Positions 23,153 through 36,106 of a stretch of 64,000 nt of DNA are shown piece by piece. Numbering within the stretch: position 1 is the stretch's first letter; each line of letters starts with the position of its first letter. The stretch spans positions 23,969,800 through 24,033,799 of the forward strand of contig NW_004454178.1 in the NCBI RefSeq assembly GCF_000283155.1, given 5' to 3'. The notes under the pieces are model-generated. The model searched no databases, was not told where the DNA came from, and saw only the letters and a program-made list of their open reading frames with translations. The stretch comes from Ceratotherium simum simum. Taxonomy: Eukaryota > Chordata > Mammalia > Perissodactyla > Rhinocerotidae. A program made the position numbers and the translations under genes.

Positions 23153-23581
23153 GCAACTTTAGTGTCCACTGATGGATGAATGGATGAAGAAGATGTGGTA
23201 TATATACCCAATGGAATACTACTTGCCAATAAAAAAGATGAAATCGTGCCATTTGTGACAACATGGGTGGACCTTGAGGATATTATGTTAAGTGAAATAG
23301 GTCAGACAGAGAAAGACAAATACTATACAATTTCACTCATATGTGGAAGATAAACAAACAAACAAACACATAGATACAGAGAACAGATTAGTGGTTACCA
23401 GAGGGGAGGGGGGTGGGGGGAGGGTGAAAGGGGTAAAGGGGCACATATGTATGGTGATGGATGGAAACTAGACTTTTGGTGGTGAACACGATGCAGTCTA
23501 TACAGAAGTCGAAATACAATGATGTACAGCTGAAATTTACACAATGCTATAAACAAATGTGAACTAAATAAAATAAAATAA
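23153..23581 (+). mobile_element. 5'-truncated L1 insertion with target duplication
   Basis: Contains only the L1 3' end: GATGTGGTATATATACCCAA, ATTATGTTAAGTGAAATAGG, GAAAGACAAATACTATACAA, a G-rich block at 23,400-23,430, then GTACAGCTGAAATTTACACA and a tail of AAATA repeats. An 11-bp duplication AAGAGTTACAA borders it exactly (23,142-23,152 and 23,582-23,592). The size of 429 bp is typical of incomplete target-primed reverse transcription. Confidence 0.93.
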
Positions 23582-23592
23582 AAGAGTTACAA

Positions 23593-24499
23593 ATGAGGAC
23601 TTTAAAACATTTACCAGCACATCACAAGGCACAGCCTTCCTGCTGGCGGGGAGATGAGGTAGAGATCGAGTTTTCATAATGTGCTGTTGTGTGCAATAAG
23701 AAAGGGCTCACACCATCTCAGGCCACTATGTTTTAAGGACAGACATCTTAGCGCTTTAGACAGATTTGCCTGAAGATGCTATAGTAATTTGCAGTATCAG
23801 GCAGAGCATTATGATAGAATCTAGCCCCAGAACTTTAGAGCCAATCTCCAGAGAGTGTTCCTAGGAGATGGTGTTTAATTAGTGGGCATGGCCAGAGGTG
23901 GGCTGCTCTGGGGCTGTGCATCCTCATCCATGTCTGCCTTCATGGCACTCATTTACTCCAGCAATGGCAAAAGATAAGGATCCCGTTCTCAAAATTGCTA
24001 CACCTATTTATGCAGAAGCACATTGCCTTAAAAAGTGTTGGACAATTTCCCAACTACCTGTAGTTCAATAATTACCCTATAGCATTTGGACTATTTCTTG
24101 GGTCTTTTATGCCATCAAAGCATATTGGCAGCAAGAAACTTACAATCCTACTTACACGTGTTTTGGGTTAGGAAGGAGTGGTACATATTTTGTTCTGAGC
24201 AGCATTGTGGTATTTCAAGAGGAGCTGCATTTCAGTTTGAATTAAGCTCACGTATAAATGAAAAAGTATATGGCATTTCTTATACACCGGGTAAAGCTTA
24301 AAGGAAAGCAGTATTGATCTGGGACACCAGTCATATGGGAGAATCCAACATGGAGTTTTTTCCCCTGCATCTTGAGAGTCTTGTATAAACTCAGAGCACG
24401 CCATGACTCATAACTCTCAGTCATAGCTTCTGTTGCCTCTGGGGGACACTTAGGGGGACAATTAGTTATCTATTAGGAACTCTTTGTCTAATACCCACT
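23593..24499. other. Unassigned non-coding sequence
   Basis: No repeat or exon recognised. Confidence 0.4.
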
Positions 24500-24790
24500 A
24501 TATGCAGCCCCTGTGATAAACATCAAGATTACAAAGAATGTGGTTCTTTCCCTCCAAGAGTACAAATCTATTGTGGGAAACATAGAAATAAAGCAATTAC
24601 AGTATTGTGTGATAAATGCTTTACTGAATCTAAAAAGAAATCAGAGAGTCTTTCTGGAGGAGGTGCTATTTGGAATATAAAATGATGAGTGGGAATCATC
24701 TCAGGAAAGGGAGGTTGCTTCAGGCAGAGGGAGGAGAAAGTGCACAGGAAGAGCCTTGCGCTTTTGAGGGTCTCACTGGGGCTCAAAGAC
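24500..24790. repeat. Ancient interspersed repeat, class not assigned
   Basis: CATCAAGATTACAAAGAATG, TTACAGTATTGTGTGATAAA and GGAGGAGGTGCTATTTGGAA match in order the words of a common ancient mammalian repeat also echoed at 4960-5240 and 51,505-51,870. Related wording may continue with gaps to about 26,060. Confidence 0.4.
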
Positions 24791-24840
24791 TGTGGAGCAG
24801 TGGCAGGTGCCACAGATGAGGTTTATGTGTTGTGAGCCCT

Positions 24841-24884
24841 TAAGTTAGGTGAAGTTAGGTTAAGTTAACCTTAAGTTAGGTTAC
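24841..24884. repeat. TAAGTTAGG simple repeat
   Basis: Imperfect tandem of (T/G)AAGTTAGGT-like units, including an internal TAAGTTAACCTTA inversion. Short and isolated. Confidence 0.8.
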
Positions 24885-27800
24885 TACCAGGAAATGGTGT
24901 GGAACAGGGTGTTAAAGTGGAACCATGTTGTTTCAGTTTCAGCTGAGACCTCAAGAAATGGATGTCATATTCCAAAGCGGAGCTCGAGGCCGCAGTACAG
25001 GAGATGGTGAAGATGACAGCTGTCTTATTACTCTTGTCGCTTCCCTCACATCAAGTTTACAGAAAAGGGAGCTGGGAGGTGAAGGGAAGATTTTGGAGAT
25101 TAACTGATGGGTTGTGTGTCCCAATCCCACCCCCAGGGGCTGGATGGGTAGATATACACCATGGGGGAAGAGAGATGAAGCCCCCCTCTCTCAAGTAGGT
25201 GCCTAGTAGGTGTTGGCTGGCAAGAAGGAGTAACTTTAAATGAAATTGCACATTCTGATTAAGTCACTACACTTACTGTACACTACACTGGACATTTTAA
25301 TTCCTTACTTGTATGGGCACTTTTATTGGTTGAAAGTGACCAGAATAGTAATGGGACATGACCTAAATTCCATCCAGGGGCAGAAGAATCAGCCTCCTAG
25401 AGTAAATTTGAAGGGACTGTGAGACTCAAAATAAAATAAACATATTATTATATCCATGGAGTATGGTTCTTCAACATAGCAGTTACAGATTTGTGCAATT
25501 TTTCCCTGGGAGAAGAGTCTATAACTTTATAAAGATGCAAAGGGGCCCAGGATTCAGAGAGGTTTTAACTGCTGCTATAGGCAATGGTAGGCCACTCAGT
25601 TGTGTTACGGGTCATCACAGGAACAGCTTTGTCATTTCAATGGCTTCCTTTGGCAGCAAGGTGGCCTGTCTGATGGGGTGTCCCCAAGTTTGGAGGCAGG
25701 GAGACTCAAGAGGAGCTACTGCAGGAGCACAGGGCTCTGCAGGGGTGAGGGCTTATAACTGGGAATGTGGAGCTGAGGGGAGATCCAAGAGATATCCAGA
25801 AGGCCGGATCAGCGGGAAGAGGGACTGCACAGGCGTTGCCTGTGAGGGAGACGGAGGAGTGAAGATGGCTCCCAGTGTCCTGGATTGAGCAACTGGATGG
25901 GTCACAGTCTTATGACTGAACCAGGGGGGTAGAAGAGGAGGAGCAGATTTTAGGGGGAAGATGATTGGCTCAACCCAGGAATTTGAGGTGCATCAAGGAA
26001 GGAGTAAATACAGGTTTGATGCTTGGAAAAGGGATCTGGTCCAGGTTTGGAAGAAAGTGGAGATGCAAAGTGTAGGCAATTATTTAAAAAAAACTTAGAA
26101 AGCATGGCAGCAATCTAGAAGACACAATATGGATTTTACTTTTTTTAAATTGAAGATACTTGTACATCTTTATAGGCTCCTGGTTTCCACCCCAAAGAAG
26201 AGAAATCTGGTCTACAGATGGTGGTGGGCAATTAAAGCAGAATGGAGCAGAGGTGGGGAAGCCCTATGACCCCTCAAAAAGCCTAGAATCTCAGGGGGCT
26301 GGCGTTCTTGTTCACTGCAATCCCTCAGGATGCCAATCTTTGCTTCCTTTGGGTCCCATGGGATGCCCTGGGCCCTTTCTATACATTCTTCATTTATAGA
26401 AGCTTAAGTGAGATTGAGAGGGCTTCTGTTTCTAGCAACTGAAGGATATGAGACAAACACCCTGACCTTCAGGGGCTCTGTCACTCAAACGAGTTTGGGA
26501 ATTTGTGCCTGATGGTATCATCCACAGCTCTGAAATGCCCACTGTGCTGAGTATTCACAGTCCCTCCTTTTGTCACCCTGCCTGAGAACACAATTTCCAA
26601 GCTTTCCACTCTATTCACCATCTCAAGGTCAGATCCACACTCAATGCTTCTATTTGATATTTCTTTAGTGTTTCTGCACATGTCTGTGGGTCCTTGAACC
26701 CTCCATCAGTGCTGTATTTAAAGAGGGAAGATGGCTATTTAATACAATTTATACCCCATGGAGCAAGAGTGCCGTAGGCATACAATAAATATTTAGATGT
26801 TGATGTTCAAGACATGGCAGTAAGGATGGACAAGATATTAGGATTCCAGGGAGGACTTAGTGGAGGAAAACCATCAGTAAGAGAACCTGTGACAAGCCCA
26901 CACCATCAATTTCTCTTTGAGTGTGGTTCAAACCAATAAAGGTTGGGAAGATCGGCTGGGCCTGATGTGCTCCATCCCTTCCCCCATCGACACTTTCATC
27001 TTCAACTGTGAGCAGGGGACGGGGGAATTCCCTACAGACTTGAGTCTCAGGACAACTTTTTAATGCTCTGCTTTACCACTTGGTTATAAAACAGGACGAT
27101 TTCATGATATGTAATATGGGATCTTTTCTCTCTGGGTGTGTAAAATAAAACCCCTGGGAATATACTTTATAGTCATGATGGGCGAGTTCATTGTGTTTTC
27201 CAAGCCAAATACTTTTATATTACTAGAAAGAGAAGTCATGTTTATTTACTAAATTATTTGCATGGTTTAGTCTATCCTTGTTGAATTTCTCATGCCTAAA
27301 ACACACAGCGTGATGAGAACTGAAAAGCCCCACGTTTACAGTATGTGAGGAAGGAAATGAAGTTATGGAACAGCTGTTTTCTGGGTTTTCAGCCTGACTA
27401 CAAAGGAGGGAGCCATGTTTTGACCACAAGAGTTTTGCTTCCTTTTCAGAGATTCATTACAGGAGCAACTGAAGAAAGTACAGGACAGTCAATTGTGAAG
27501 CACCAAACAACAGGATCCTTTTATTGTTACACTGGAATTTTTCTTAGTCTCATGAGAAACTTGATAAATGGCTACGTTTGTTGAATTTGTGATATGAAGA
27601 GTGTTTCTTACTTATTTGGAGGTAAAATGGGTACTCTGATGACAGGCATGCTCATGAGGGAAATCGGCCTCTTTCAGGGCTCGTTCTGGAAGGATGGCTT
27701 CTCAGTGCCACCCACTGAGGCCTCTTGACTTCAGTGGCCAGTGAAGTCTCCTCTCTGTCCCTCTCAGTCAGTCTCTCTGTGCAAGGGCAGGGGCTATTCT

Positions 27801-28589
27801 GTGTTATTATTTTGATACACAGCTTCTTTCCCACTACGAATTAAACAAAATGTCTTGTCAGTTTTTGGTAGTTACAGTGAGAAATTAGACTTAAGGGAGT
27901 AAGAGTGTCCTCTGAGATTTAAGTTATAAAATGCAAGGACAAGCAGATGTCCATTCTCCTTGGAGAGGGTGCTCAGGCCTGCCAGCATGCCACCCTCCTA
28001 TGTGAAGGTGGATGTCTTTTTTCATTAGTTCAGACCTCAGCAATGATGATTCTAGAAAATGCAGAAAACACACAAAAGTATAGAGAAGGAAATAAAAATT
28101 GCTCAGAGCCTCTCCACACAGATAATGACTGTTTAAAGTATTGTACTTATTTTTTTGTTTTTTTCTTTGTAGCATATTTCAAATCATACACTGTAAAAAT
28201 GTAAGCACAGTTAACTGAAGTTTAGGTCCTGAGTAAGATGTGCTCTGGAGAGAGGCGATTTTTCCCTAGGTTATCAGCAAAAGAATATATATTCCTTATC
28301 CATAAAGAATAAACTACACAAATATATGATCAAAATTTGTTTAGATTTATCCACAGGTTTATTATTTTCTTTGCTCCTCCTTTCTTTTTGTATATCAGAT
28401 CACTTTTTCCTGAGATCATTTTATTTCTTCCAGAATTAGAACTTTTAAAGAAGTTCCTTTAAGGAAGGTTTGTTGGTAAAAAACTCAATTTTTGATAGCC
28501 CAAAAGACTTATTTTTGATTATATAAATATGTGATATTTTATTGTCAAAATGCTCTTTGGAAATGAATACTTACATTTAATTTTAAAAA
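24885..28589. other. Mostly unassigned non-coding sequence
   Basis: A 141-codon frame at 25,463-25,888 has no domain and lies in text that resembles an ancient repeat, so I do not call it. Nothing else nameable was found. The stretch has no SINE or young LINE over about 3.7 kb. Confidence 0.4.
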
Positions 28590-28735
28590 TTAATTTCATC
28601 TTTTGGGATGATGAAAATGTTCTGAAATTGGATTTTGGTGATGGTTGCATAACTATAAATATACTAGAAACCACTGAACTCTACACGTAAGCAGCTGAAC
28701 TTTTTGGTATGCAATTACAAAAGGTTTTTATTTTG
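28590..28735 (+). mobile_element. Old L1 3' end fragment
   Basis: GGGATGATGAAAATGTTCTG, TGGTGATGGTTGCATAACTA and AAACCACTGAACTCTACACG are the familiar terminal text of old L1s in sense orientation. Confidence 0.75.
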
Positions 28736-29715
28736 CACTCATTCTTAATAGATAATTATCCTGGGTTTACAGTTCTAGATTGACAGCTGTTTTCTTTCAT
28801 CACGTTAAAGGCATTATTCCACTGACTTTTGGCTTCCATTGTTACAGCTAAAAAGTCAGATTTCAGTCTAGTTGCCATTCCTTTGTAGTAGTCTGTCTTT
28901 TCTCTTTAAGATTTTCTCTTTTGACTTTAGCGCTTTGAAATTTATTTATAATGTACCTGAGTGTTGAGCTCTTTGTATATATTCTGGTTGAGAGTTGTTG
29001 TGCTTCCTGAATCTGAGGATTTGTGTCTTTCATCAATTATGGAAAATTATGAATCTTTTTCCCCAATTATTAGGTCTTCCCCATTCTCTTAAGTCTCTCC
29101 TGGAATTTCCATTAGACATTTCTTAGACATTCCCATTGGCCCTTTGTATCTTGTCATTTCTCATTCCCATTTTCCACATCCACGTTCTTCTACATTCTTA
29201 TTTTCTAGTCTGTATCCAACAGTTCCAATATCTGTGTCTTTGAGGTTTGAATCTGCCATTTGTTTGTTCTGCTCACTGAATGCTCCTGGCGCCTTTTCCC
29301 TCATGCATTTCGTGAGTTTTCTAAACTTATTTTGATTGTGAACTCATGATCAGTGGTCTTCATCTCCGGGGACTCTTGGAGCATGGGTTGAGAGTGCGTT
29401 CTCCCAGAGAGCATTTGTGTTCACTTCAGTGTGGCTCCTTTGTGAAGCTTTACTTTAAACCAAATTCTCACCAAGATGTTTTTGAGCCACAAAGATGGGA
29501 CAAAAATCAGGCCCCAAAACCACAGTAGTTCTGGCCTGTTATTATCAATTCCCAGGAAATATTTTTTCTCTCTCTTTCAAGGTCAAGGCCAAGAAGATAA
29601 GATTCTTCATCATTTCTCTAATTAACCTTCCTATGGAGTGTATGGCAATGTGTGCAGATGTCTCTGATCTGACCCCTCGGCTCCGTCCCCTGTCCCATCT
29701 TTCATGAGCAAACCA
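28736..29715 (-). mobile_element. Old L1 ORF1-region remnant
   Basis: Reverse-complement ORF1 text is diverged but in order: GGCATTATTCCACTGACTTT, TCTTTCATCAATTATGGAAA, CCAATTATTAGGTCTTCCCC and CCAACAGTTCCAATATCTGT. The corresponding block of the younger L1 lies at 48,600-49,200. No usable frame remains. Confidence 0.65.
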
Positions 29716-31794
29716 GTCCAGCTAGAGGATGGCTGGAGGACATTGTGAACCTCATGGACAGGAGTTGTTGCTGAACTTGGGAAGGGAGCTCCATGTGATG
29801 CATGAACAGAGAGGCTGAGGAGAATTCAGATGTCAACTTTTTCTGACTCACAGTAAGAACTCACATCAGCACAGTTCAGTATTTATTTAATTGTGATTTA
29901 TACTTACTGGATGAGTTTCTTGCAACAAGCTTATTAAAAGCTCATTTACATGCATCTAAAGAGGCTGCATTAACATTTCAGAATATATTTCCTAAAGGCC
30001 AACAGCAAGGACACATACACTTAGGCTGTTCTTAAAACTTGCACTTGAGCATCTTTAGTCAAAAATTAGAGTCGTTTAATGAAATGTAGAACCTTAATTA
30101 CCTTAGTTCATCTTAGAAGGAAACTTGAGACTGTTTTAGTGAGTTCCTAAGAACCCATGATAAACTTTGCTAAACTTTGTTTGTCTAAAATTAGATAAGC
30201 TCTTCTCTTCTTTAATAAAATTGAGTTGAGATGCTTTCTAAAGGTTGAAGTTTTTTTGCTCCCTCCTTGTCCCTGTCTGGTGGAGGTTGGTCTGAGCCCA
30301 CAACTACCATGGAGCAGCCTTCTCCTCCAGTTCTAGCTCTGCTGGGCTCCAGGCTCCACTTTCACTCCCTGCCCCAACTGTCCAGACCTGAGGGGGTTGC
30401 AGAAAGAGGGTGCTTCCATCTTTGCTGGTCCCAGCACACTTCCCAATCCCTGGTTGGTGTCTGTAAGCCTGCTCGTAATCCCGTATGGGCCTCTGCTCAG
30501 TCACCCTTCTGAGCATGCCATCTGTCCCCTGCCCCTGCCAACAAGGTGACTCAACACGCCCTCTGTTCCTCCTCAGTGAGCAGAAAGCTCTCATCCTCAG
30601 GGTCCCCACACACCACACACTGGCATATCCATCTCTCCCAACGGCTCTCCTCTGTGAGACGAACTGTTGGGTCTGGATCCCTTGGAAGGCATGTTGCCAG
30701 TAAGTTTTCTAGTGATTAAATTTTTAACTAAATTACAGTGAAGTGAAGACATTCATCATGGCACCCTCCTCCTCCCTTGGCTGCATTTCTGGGTGTGATA
30801 ATAAGAGCAAGTCATAGCTGGTGCTGGGAGACTGGTACATGGTCCATGGTTCCCCTGGTGCATGCCACAGCTGGAAGGGAGCGAGCCAGCACCGATATGC
30901 CCTCATAGCTGTGTTCAGGTGTAAGTTATTGTAGTGCCTGGTACGTCCCTGGGGAGTGCATTTTGCATTTTGAATGTGGACATTATCTGTCTTGTGTTTG
31001 GTAGAAGAAAATTGGCTGTTACCCACATCTCCATCTACTTATTTCTAGGGGACTGATAGGTAAATAGTGTTTGCAAATCGCCAATTTCTCTAACGTGACT
31101 GAGGGAGTTTCCACCTCTCTAGTGTTCCTGATGTAATGTTTTGTGTGGCATGACTACGCAAGGACTGTCTGTTGCAGACAGAGCACTGTCTACTATGCTC
31201 ATTGGCCTTTTGACAAATGGACCTTGCAAGCAGATAATCAAGGCTTCAACTCTACAGGAGGCAGCCAAACCACAGATTTGTGGATTCCTGCTTCATACCT
31301 AGTCCTTTCCCATCCCCATGGTCACAAGAGGGGCTGGCTTTCCCTGGCAAGTCTGTGCAATTATGGTGGGGTGTGGGGAGACATCAGTAACGTGCTTCCT
31401 CATGCCTAAGCCTGGGTCGGGTGGCCCTGGAGTGCCGGAGCGCTGCTTTGCAAGATGAGGTCCCAGCAGGAGATGTTGGGGGTGGGTGGGCACCCTGTTG
31501 CCCACACATCGGCCAGGCCAGCATGCTGACCCACCGGGCCGGGTTAGAGACAACATCTCAGTTCCCAGCGGTGCAGTTATGACTGGTGAGTCAACATTCT
31601 TGTGTCATCGGGCAGTAAAATACGTGTCGATTGATGGCATCACCTTTCCAGGAAATCTGTGCCCCTGTGACTGATTTGCCTTGTTTCAGGCAGGCTCCGC
31701 ACGCCAAGGGTGAGCCCGCAGCCCCAGAGTAGCTCCAGGGAAGATGGGCTCTCTGAGACCAAGTGACTCAGTCTCCCTAACCCAGGCCGGAGAC
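29716..31794. other. Unique-looking non-coding sequence
   Basis: No repeat recognised for about 2 kb. Overlapping frames at 30,260-30,700 and 31,140-31,700 carry no motif and are not bounded by convincing splice sites. Confidence 0.4.
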
Positions 31795-31965
31795 GAAATG
31801 ACTCTGTAGCTGGGCAAGGCTTTGGGCAAGGCAGGGAACCTCTCTGAGCCTCTGTAAAATGGGTACATTAGTACTTTCTCCTGGGCTGTTACCAGGGATC
31901 AAAGATGAATGCAAAGTCTCCATCAAAGAGTAGATGCTCAATGAGTATTTACTTCTTATTGCTGT
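31795..31965 (+). repeat. MIR SINE
   Basis: AACCTCTCTGAGCCTCTGTA, AAATGGGTACATTAGTACTT and AGTAGATGCTCAATGAGTAT follow the 3' half of MIR in sense orientation. Confidence 0.75.
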
Positions 31966-34125
31966 CATTACTTTTCTTGTTAATAAAACCATTCGATGTG
32001 TTAGGTGCATCGGCGCCTCCCGTGCCCTGTGCTCCTGGCGTCTTATTGCTGAGCCTCCATCTTCTACTCAAGTCCTCGTTTTGCAGACAGTGTCTTCTCC
32101 TCCATGGGGTTCCCGCCTTGGTTTCCCTGCTTGCTTCAGCGCTGTAGAAGCACCTCCCCTCCTGACCTCCCCCTGCAGGGCCCCGCCCACCTCTGCATCT
32201 CGAATCCCACCTGAGGGTGGTCTCAGAGGGGCCTGGGTAACAGGATGAGGGGCGTGTGCCTGGCACCCCGCTTCTCTTTCATCCTCTAGCATTAAGGCTC
32301 CTCACCCCCGCCCAGCCAGGGCGCTGACCCCTCATGCCCCAGAGCCCTAGTGCCCCACCCACCTGACCAGGTGATGTCCCTTGCTCAGGCGTCCGGAGAT
32401 CCCACTGGTGACTTTGAGCTGAAGGTGGCTGCCCCCGAGACCAGCCGTGGGGCCGCAGGAAGGAAAAGGTGCTCCTGGCCCCCCAGGAGGAACTCAGAAA
32501 GCACCTCCCCATGAAACTGAGGCATGCAGAGCCCGGGCAGGCAGAGCAGTGCCAGCACGCTGTTGTGAGCTGACATGAGGGGACTGTCCTGCCCACCACC
32601 TCCCAAAGTGCATTGTCTCCGTGGGAGAATGGGACCCTGGCACCTGCTGATTCATGTACTAACTGACCCCAAAGTCAAAACAGGTTGTGCCGGACAGGCC
32701 ACCTGTTCTCCGCGCCCCCCACCTTAATCCACAGAATGATGGCTTCTAAAAGGCAAAGTGGAATATTTCCAAACAACAAATGTGCCTTGGGCTGTTTGAA
32801 ATAATGCCCTTCTCATTTTCAGTGTCAACCAGCATCGATTTATGCTTCAGCACAGACCTCCAAGACCTCCGTCTGCGTGGAGCCCTGCATTCGCGGTTCT
32901 CTGGTTCTTGCAGCTGGGACCTCCAGGGAGGCTGGGCCCCACCCCGCCTCTGAGCCGGCCTGGCCCTGTCCAGGCAGATCCGGGGGCCAAGGACCATGGC
33001 TCAGGTGCCCAGCTTCCGGTCTGGCCGCCAGTCCCACCCTGCCTTGGGACTCAGGTACCAGTGTTTGGATTCTGGCCTTGCTTCATATTATCAAACTCTC
33101 TTGCTTCTATCTCCATTTTAGCAACTGAAACATAGTCTTTTCCTCTGGTGGAACTTTCTGCTGGGTTTCCTGTCCAATACCCTGACTCAGAGTTTATTTA
33201 CATTATTGTTGGGGAGACCCAGGGGATTTCTCAGAGCAAAATGGCAATCATCTTCTAAGACTTAAATGTGCATTGTGAAACCCTGAATGAGATGTGAAAG
33301 GGAAGGAGACTTCCTGGTAGATGAGTCTGGCCGAAGACTTATGAACGTGTCCTCGCGTGTGTGTGTGAGGGCGGCAGGTGGGCACAAATGCTGGGGAGAG
33401 AGAAAGGATGTTTTCACCTGCCTGTCATCGCTCTGTAGTTCATACAACTTGTTTCTATGTTATCTGGTGAGAAATGGAGAAAATTAGTAAAATCAGAACT
33501 AAGGGAACATGTCAACAGAGGCCCCACCACCTAAAGAAACCCACCTGTAGTGTTTTGGTGTCATGTCCTCCCAGTCTTTTCCTCCTCTGTTTTATTCTCC
33601 TCATTGCATAGTGGCGATGGCTATGGGTTGCAGGGACCCGTAACAACTTCTCTTTTTTGCGGGGGAGGAATTTTATTTGGAAAAAATCGTAAAATATTAT
33701 TGAAAAATTAGAAAATATAAACTGTGATGACAGCATCAGAATAGAGCAATTTTAGGAGTGTTTGTCTACAAAGGGTATATGTGCAAAGATATGTGTGTAG
33801 GGAGCCTGACTGGGGTGGCACAGAGCACGCAGCCTCTGAGTGGCCCCTAGAGGTGGAAGCAGAGGGGTCACGGTCAAGTCGATGGGACTTTAAGCTGGCC
33901 ACTTGCACGGGCTTCTCCCCAGGCCCCGGGAGAGGCTCTCACCATGTGTTCACTGTATCAAATTGTTGGGAACATTTGTAGAGGTAACACATTTTAATCG
34001 CCATCAGGTAAGCACATTTTTCTTCCCATTCTGATTTCAGGTTCCCCTTTGGCACGTTTCCCCATGCTTGGGGGTTTGTAGTGGCACAGGTGTTTTCTAT
34101 TCATAATTGTGTGTTCTTTTTCTTC
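31966..34125. other. G+C-rich then AT-rich non-coding sequence
   Basis: At 31,990-32,620 and 32,840-33,060 many frames overlap on both strands because the DNA is G+C-rich. None shows a domain, and the two strands are equally open. No repeat was named. Confidence 0.4.
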
Positions 34126-34129
34126 AAGG

Positions 34130-34905
34130 GGACTGTTTTGAGAGGTTCGGGGGATTCGATCGGAGACGTAAAAGAAACTTTCCACTCCAAACAAATGGAC
34201 TGAAGGTATATTTTATTGTATAGAGGAGATTAAAGGCGATAGTCTGCAAACAGATCGGAATAGGTCAAATAATAAGAGGGAAAAACACCAGCTCGATTGG
34301 AAAGGGAAACATCCACATCAACTGAGATAACAGCAGGTTCGAATAGATCATATAATGAGAGGGGAAAATCATCAGATCGATTGGAAAAGGAAAACATCCA
34401 CATTGACTGAAGGGAAATGACACAAATCAACTGGAAAGAGAAACACCAGGTTGACTGAAAAGAGAACACATCAGATTGGTTACTCACAACATCCATGCCC
34501 CACTGCCGGGGAGAGTCCCTTCAATTGACATGGCTAGGTGGGAATCCGAACATCCGAGGTCCTGGGCAAGGCATTCCCTCCACAGGTGAGACTCTTACCA
34601 GGCCTCGGTTTCCAACAGTTTATATAGCATCAGTAATTTCCAGAGTAAGCAGTTACAGAGTTTGCAGAGCAAACATTTAGTGTTCCCACGCACAAATGGT
34701 TATCAGTGGCGTACGTGCATTGAGGCCCCTGGCTATCGTCCCAGCCTGGCAGTTGTGTACGTGCATTGTTTTCCCTGGTTATGATCTAGTCCAGCACAGA
34801 TAGCCAGTCTGTCCCGAGCTACAACACCCAAAGAGCCTTGAAATGTTACAATTTCCAACTCTCTCCGTGGGAGAAGGGCCAGTTCTCACCACACAAAAAG
34901 CAGCT
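34130..34905 (-). mobile_element. Putative retroviral-type solo LTR with internal tandem repeats
   Basis: Read on the minus strand, the segment has LTR-like control signals in the right order. A TATATAA box (complement of 34,620-34,626) is followed about 400 bp later by AATAAA (complement of 34,212-34,217). A candidate 3' end in ...CTCTCAAAACA lies near 34,130, and a TGTGGTGAGAACTGG-like start near 34,900. Between the signals lies a degenerate tandem array (34,248-34,490). No internal retroviral genes flank it, so it would be a solo LTR. Both ends are uncertain and I found no target duplication. An unrelated repeat carrying a chance TATA and poly-A signal is the main alternative. Confidence 0.4.
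34248..34490. repeat. Degenerate tandem repeat, unit about 86 bp
   Basis: Units 34,248-34,332 and 34,333-34,421 are about 80% alike by eye. Shared words include GAATAG, TAAGAGGG/TGAGAGGGG, CGATTGGAAA, AACATCCACAT and ACTGA. They are followed by shorter half-units (CAACTGGAAAGAGAAACACC, GACTGAAAAGAGAACACATC). Period and order are visible directly. Confidence 0.75.
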
Positions 34906-36106
34906 TTATATTTCTTTGTGTGCTGGTGGTTGTAGGTCAATGGAGCAGCCAAATGTGGCTGTACTCATGTCAAGATAGGGACCACCCAAACTGTGTCAGC
35001 TCCAGGCCCACAACACCTGGATCCACCTCTATGGAGGAGGAGATAGAGTTGCCTGGCATGGGTGGCTCTCCAAGTCACCCCGGGGTGAGGGTGGGAGAGC
35101 AGGGTAACATTCTCCTCCTCTTATCTGCTGCTGAATCCCACAGAAGCCAGAGTGCCCAAGAGCCTGTAGATGCATCCACCGGGTCAGCTTCCCAGGCAGA
35201 GTGTGGGTGGAGGAGGGTGGAGTGTGCATCTGAGGGAGGGAATGGAAGATCTCGGCACCCCATGTGTCCTCCCATCTAAAGATGGTCACTGGTGACATGT
35301 CGGCATATTTATGCTTGCAGTCCTTTAAAGAGACTTCTGCTTGAGGCAGAAAAGACCAAGACATGGAGAAGCCAATAAAGAAGAGCCAGAACGGTGAGGA
35401 AACAGATCCCTGAAGGTCTCAGTCAAGGAGAAGACTGGCTGAGCTGGAAAATGACCTGGTTTCTCAGAACAGAATCACAAGTTCAATAAATTAAGGCATA
35501 GATAGAGAAGTACCTGGTTAAAATCTGAGATGGGAAAGGAAACTCCTCATCCATTGGACATGGTTGAGGGGACTTAGGTGGGCAAGCTGATGACACACAG
35601 GTCAGAGGCCTGAGGAACAGGCTCTGCACTGTGGGGAAGCCTGTGTTCAGAGCAGTTTTGAACATGCCAATGCTGGGCTTGTGGAGTGAGGCCATTTGGT
35701 TTGTAAGCATCTGAGACCGTAAAGGGAGGGGAAGTGTCTCAAAAAAATGCAGGCTTCAGAAACAGAAAGTGTTTTCTTTGATGATGTTTTAATTATTTCA
35801 TCTCAACTTGTTCCAGTCATTTTGGGAAATCTGTCCTGCATTGTTGTTCTATTTATGAGGGGCTCTGTTCCCACATGCTGTCTGCACCATCGCTAGCTAG
35901 GGTCCAGGACACAGGCTCCCAAGAGGTGTTTTCATATCTGATGGACAGGACACAGTGCCCTTGATACTGAGAAATGGGCTCGCCCTGCTCACTGCGGTCT
36001 GAGCCAATTAATCACAATGAATTAGGGATTGAGAAAGGAAATTTTAATTCGATTAGCCTTTTATAAATGGGAAGATTGCAGACTAATGTCTCAAAAAACT
36101 ATCTTC
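34906..36106. other. Unassigned non-coding sequence
   Basis: Overlapping frames at 34,920-35,364 on both strands have no motif. No repeat was named. Confidence 0.4.

Noticed and set aside
25463..25888. 141-codon plus-strand frame as a small protein gene
   Set aside because: No domain, no promoter or splice context, and the text resembles a decayed interspersed repeat.
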